A stretch of DNA of 64,000 nucleotides. Origin: Acanthornis magna (Eukaryota > Chordata > Aves > Passeriformes > Acanthizidae). The translations under genes were made by a program, and so were the position numbers. Each line of letters opens with the position of its first letter. The stretch's first letter is position 1. The notes under the pieces are model-generated. The model was not told the DNA's origin. It searched no databases and saw only the letters and a list, made by a program, of their open reading frames with translations. Location of the stretch: contig JAWUZG010000001.1 in assembly GCA_036785705.1 (NCBI GenBank), forward strand, positions 8,122,001 to 8,186,000, read 5' to 3'. Positions 62,601 to 64,000 of this stretch are shown in pieces.

Positions 62601-63070
62601 AAATATGCGTGCAAAAATACTTCTTATTAGGTATCATGCAAAATTATAATAGAATTACTGCAGACTAATTCAGAACTGGTCATATGGCCAACCTTGAGTA
62701 ACTGTGCAAAGCCTGCTGGAGTGATGGAGGAGAGCGGTTAATTAATACCAAATCTTTACATCATCTGAATTTACTGAAAATACGTTGCACTTTAAAAACA
62801 AACGGAAAAAACTGAAACAAAGAAAAGCACATTGGCATTAAGAATCAAAATAACTTTCTGTGGAGTGCAGTTGTTGACTGAAGCGTAGCTGTAATTCTTA
62901 TTGCATCTGGTAGAATGGCTGCAAACAGAAATTCCCTGTAATATATGGGAGGACTTGATTCAGGACAGTGCTTTAGAAGCAAATGCTCCTTCAAAGGCTG
63001 GGTGAAACCCAGAATGCAGACCCCAAAAGGGGTGCAAGGGTCCAGCCAGGGACCTCAGTGCAATGCTTAA

Positions 63071-63090
63071 ACTTGGCTTGACTTGGCTTG
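63071..63090. repeat. 10-base tandem duplication
   Basis: ACTTGGCTTG occurs twice in direct succession, with related GCTT-containing sequence on each side. A small slippage product. Confidence 0.85.
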
Positions 63091-63655
63091 GGGTCACTTG
63101 AGACCTTGATAGTTCTGCTGCCATGGTGTGCTTGAAAGTCACACTGAATTTACCTCTAAGCAAATTGCTACACAAATGAGCCTAGAGCTGAAAGGCAATC
63201 ACTTAAAAAACATCAGGCAAGGCAAAAGGAAGGAGGCTAGAAACAGTTGACCATGGTCTTTAAAAAAATTGATGGTAAAAGAAATTGTAATTTTCATTCA
63301 TTAAGACATTTTCTAGAAACCACCAGTTAGGTTAGACTACATTAAAAAATGCAAGAAATTAATTTTGCAGGATATGCATGACAGCGAATAATTTTTGCAA
63401 ATATAAGTTTGCACACGTAAGAATAATCAGCTTATAGTAACAAGTGTGTGAGGCAACGAGTGGTCTATATGCTTTGCTTCTACTGCTGAGGGGTCTTGTC
63501 TTTAAATCAGTGTTTAGCCTTTCTCTGAGGTTCTCTCAGGTGTGACATTTCTCTTTATTTGAATTAATGGATTCTGTGATGGTGTGGAAAAAATTACTCT
63601 TGGCTAATTCTGCAGTGGAACGCAGAGAAGAAGCATAAGCACTTGTAGTTCCATT

Positions 63656-63713
63656 AAAAAAAAAAAAGGGTTGATGCCAAATTCAAATAAATAAAAAAAA
63701 CAAAACAAAAAAC
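63656..63713. repeat. A-rich low-complexity tract
   Basis: A run of 12 A at 63656-63667 is followed after a short gap by an AAATAAATAAAAA and AAAACAAAAC-type tract up to 63713. It resembles the decayed tail of a retrocopy, but the sequence before it (GAAGAAGCATAAGCACTTG) gives no parent. Confidence 0.7.
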
Positions 63714-64000
63714 CCAACGAATTAGAGATACGGAATTCTATTCATTCAGCCTGGAATAGCCTGAAGTCAAATGTGCAACATTATCTCAGTGAATTTTGTA
63801 GAAAAGAACTCCACATCTAATGGAACCCACAAAAATAGAAAAATATTTTATTGAAACAGATGATTGACAGAGTAGTTATCAAAGGTTCATTGTGAAAATG
63901 AAAGGATTTATTGCATGAGGTTCTGAAAAAAGTCTGCTGTGGATGCAAACTAATTGATATTTTCAAGAATGACTTGAATGATGGAATTAAGCATGTTTCT

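Larger units (their letters stand above)
59615..64000. other. Gene-free AT-rich DNA, right end
   Basis: No gene is recognised. The stretch holds A-rich tracts (60154-60178, 63656-63667, 63686-63713), a TAATTA-like dense block at 60885-60950, and the tenfold-base duplication at 63071-63090. All frames are under 100 codons and without motif. Confidence 0.55.

Noticed and set aside
1..64000. CRISPR array, bacterial operon, phage or plasmid system
   Set aside because: No regularly spaced repeats, ribosome-binding-site-led gene strings or dense coding were seen. The composition and CR1 repeats indicate bird nuclear DNA.

Overview
This window looks like non-coding nuclear DNA of a bird. The base composition is AT-rich, CpG is scarce, and the recognisable interspersed repeats are CR1 LINE fragments. 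One of them, at about 53030-53404, has a recognisable avian-type CR1 3' end that runs into a (CTATT)n tail. Four or five others are much older CR1/L3-like relics of the kind shared by birds and other sauropsids. One weak MIR/CORE-SINE-like relic is also present. I cannot name the species, chromosome or locus.

I found no intact protein-coding gene, tRNA, rRNA, CRISPR array or bacterial-style operon. The longest reading frame from ATG to stop is 147 codons (6379-6822), which a rough estimate from stop-codon frequency says is expected by chance in 64 kb. The 131-codon minus-strand frame at 23251-23646 is the decayed C-terminal end of a CR1-type reverse transcriptase, not a gene. The window is therefore best read as intergenic DNA or part of a very long intron.

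Layout: 1-8860 is unique AT-rich DNA with short simple repeats. A SINE-like relic lies at 8862-8998 and a CpG-enriched patch at 9636-9990. Antisense CR1 relics lie at 16765-17065, 23377-23600, 32840-33240, 48755-48905 and 59165-59505. Sense-strand CR1 pieces lie at 44690-44840 (weak) and 53030-53404 (clear). A GC-rich, proline-rich, coding-like but broken segment ending in a splice-donor-like site lies at 37430-37771. A strong polypyrimidine/AG acceptor-like site followed by a GC-richer block lies at 48524-48721. Microsatellites include a compound (TA)(CA)(TA) array at 36481-36526 and the (CTATT)n array at 53341-53404. Small tandem duplications occur at 34634-34704 and 57993-58052, and an inverted-repeat cluster at 59541-59614.

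No gene system can be reconstructed here. The items most worth testing are the exon-like pieces at 37430-37771, 48553-48721 and 24858-24918, the possible old LTR at about 49100-49660, and AT-rich TAATTA-dense stretches that could be conserved non-coding elements. Repeat identities are recalled from family patterns, not from a database search.
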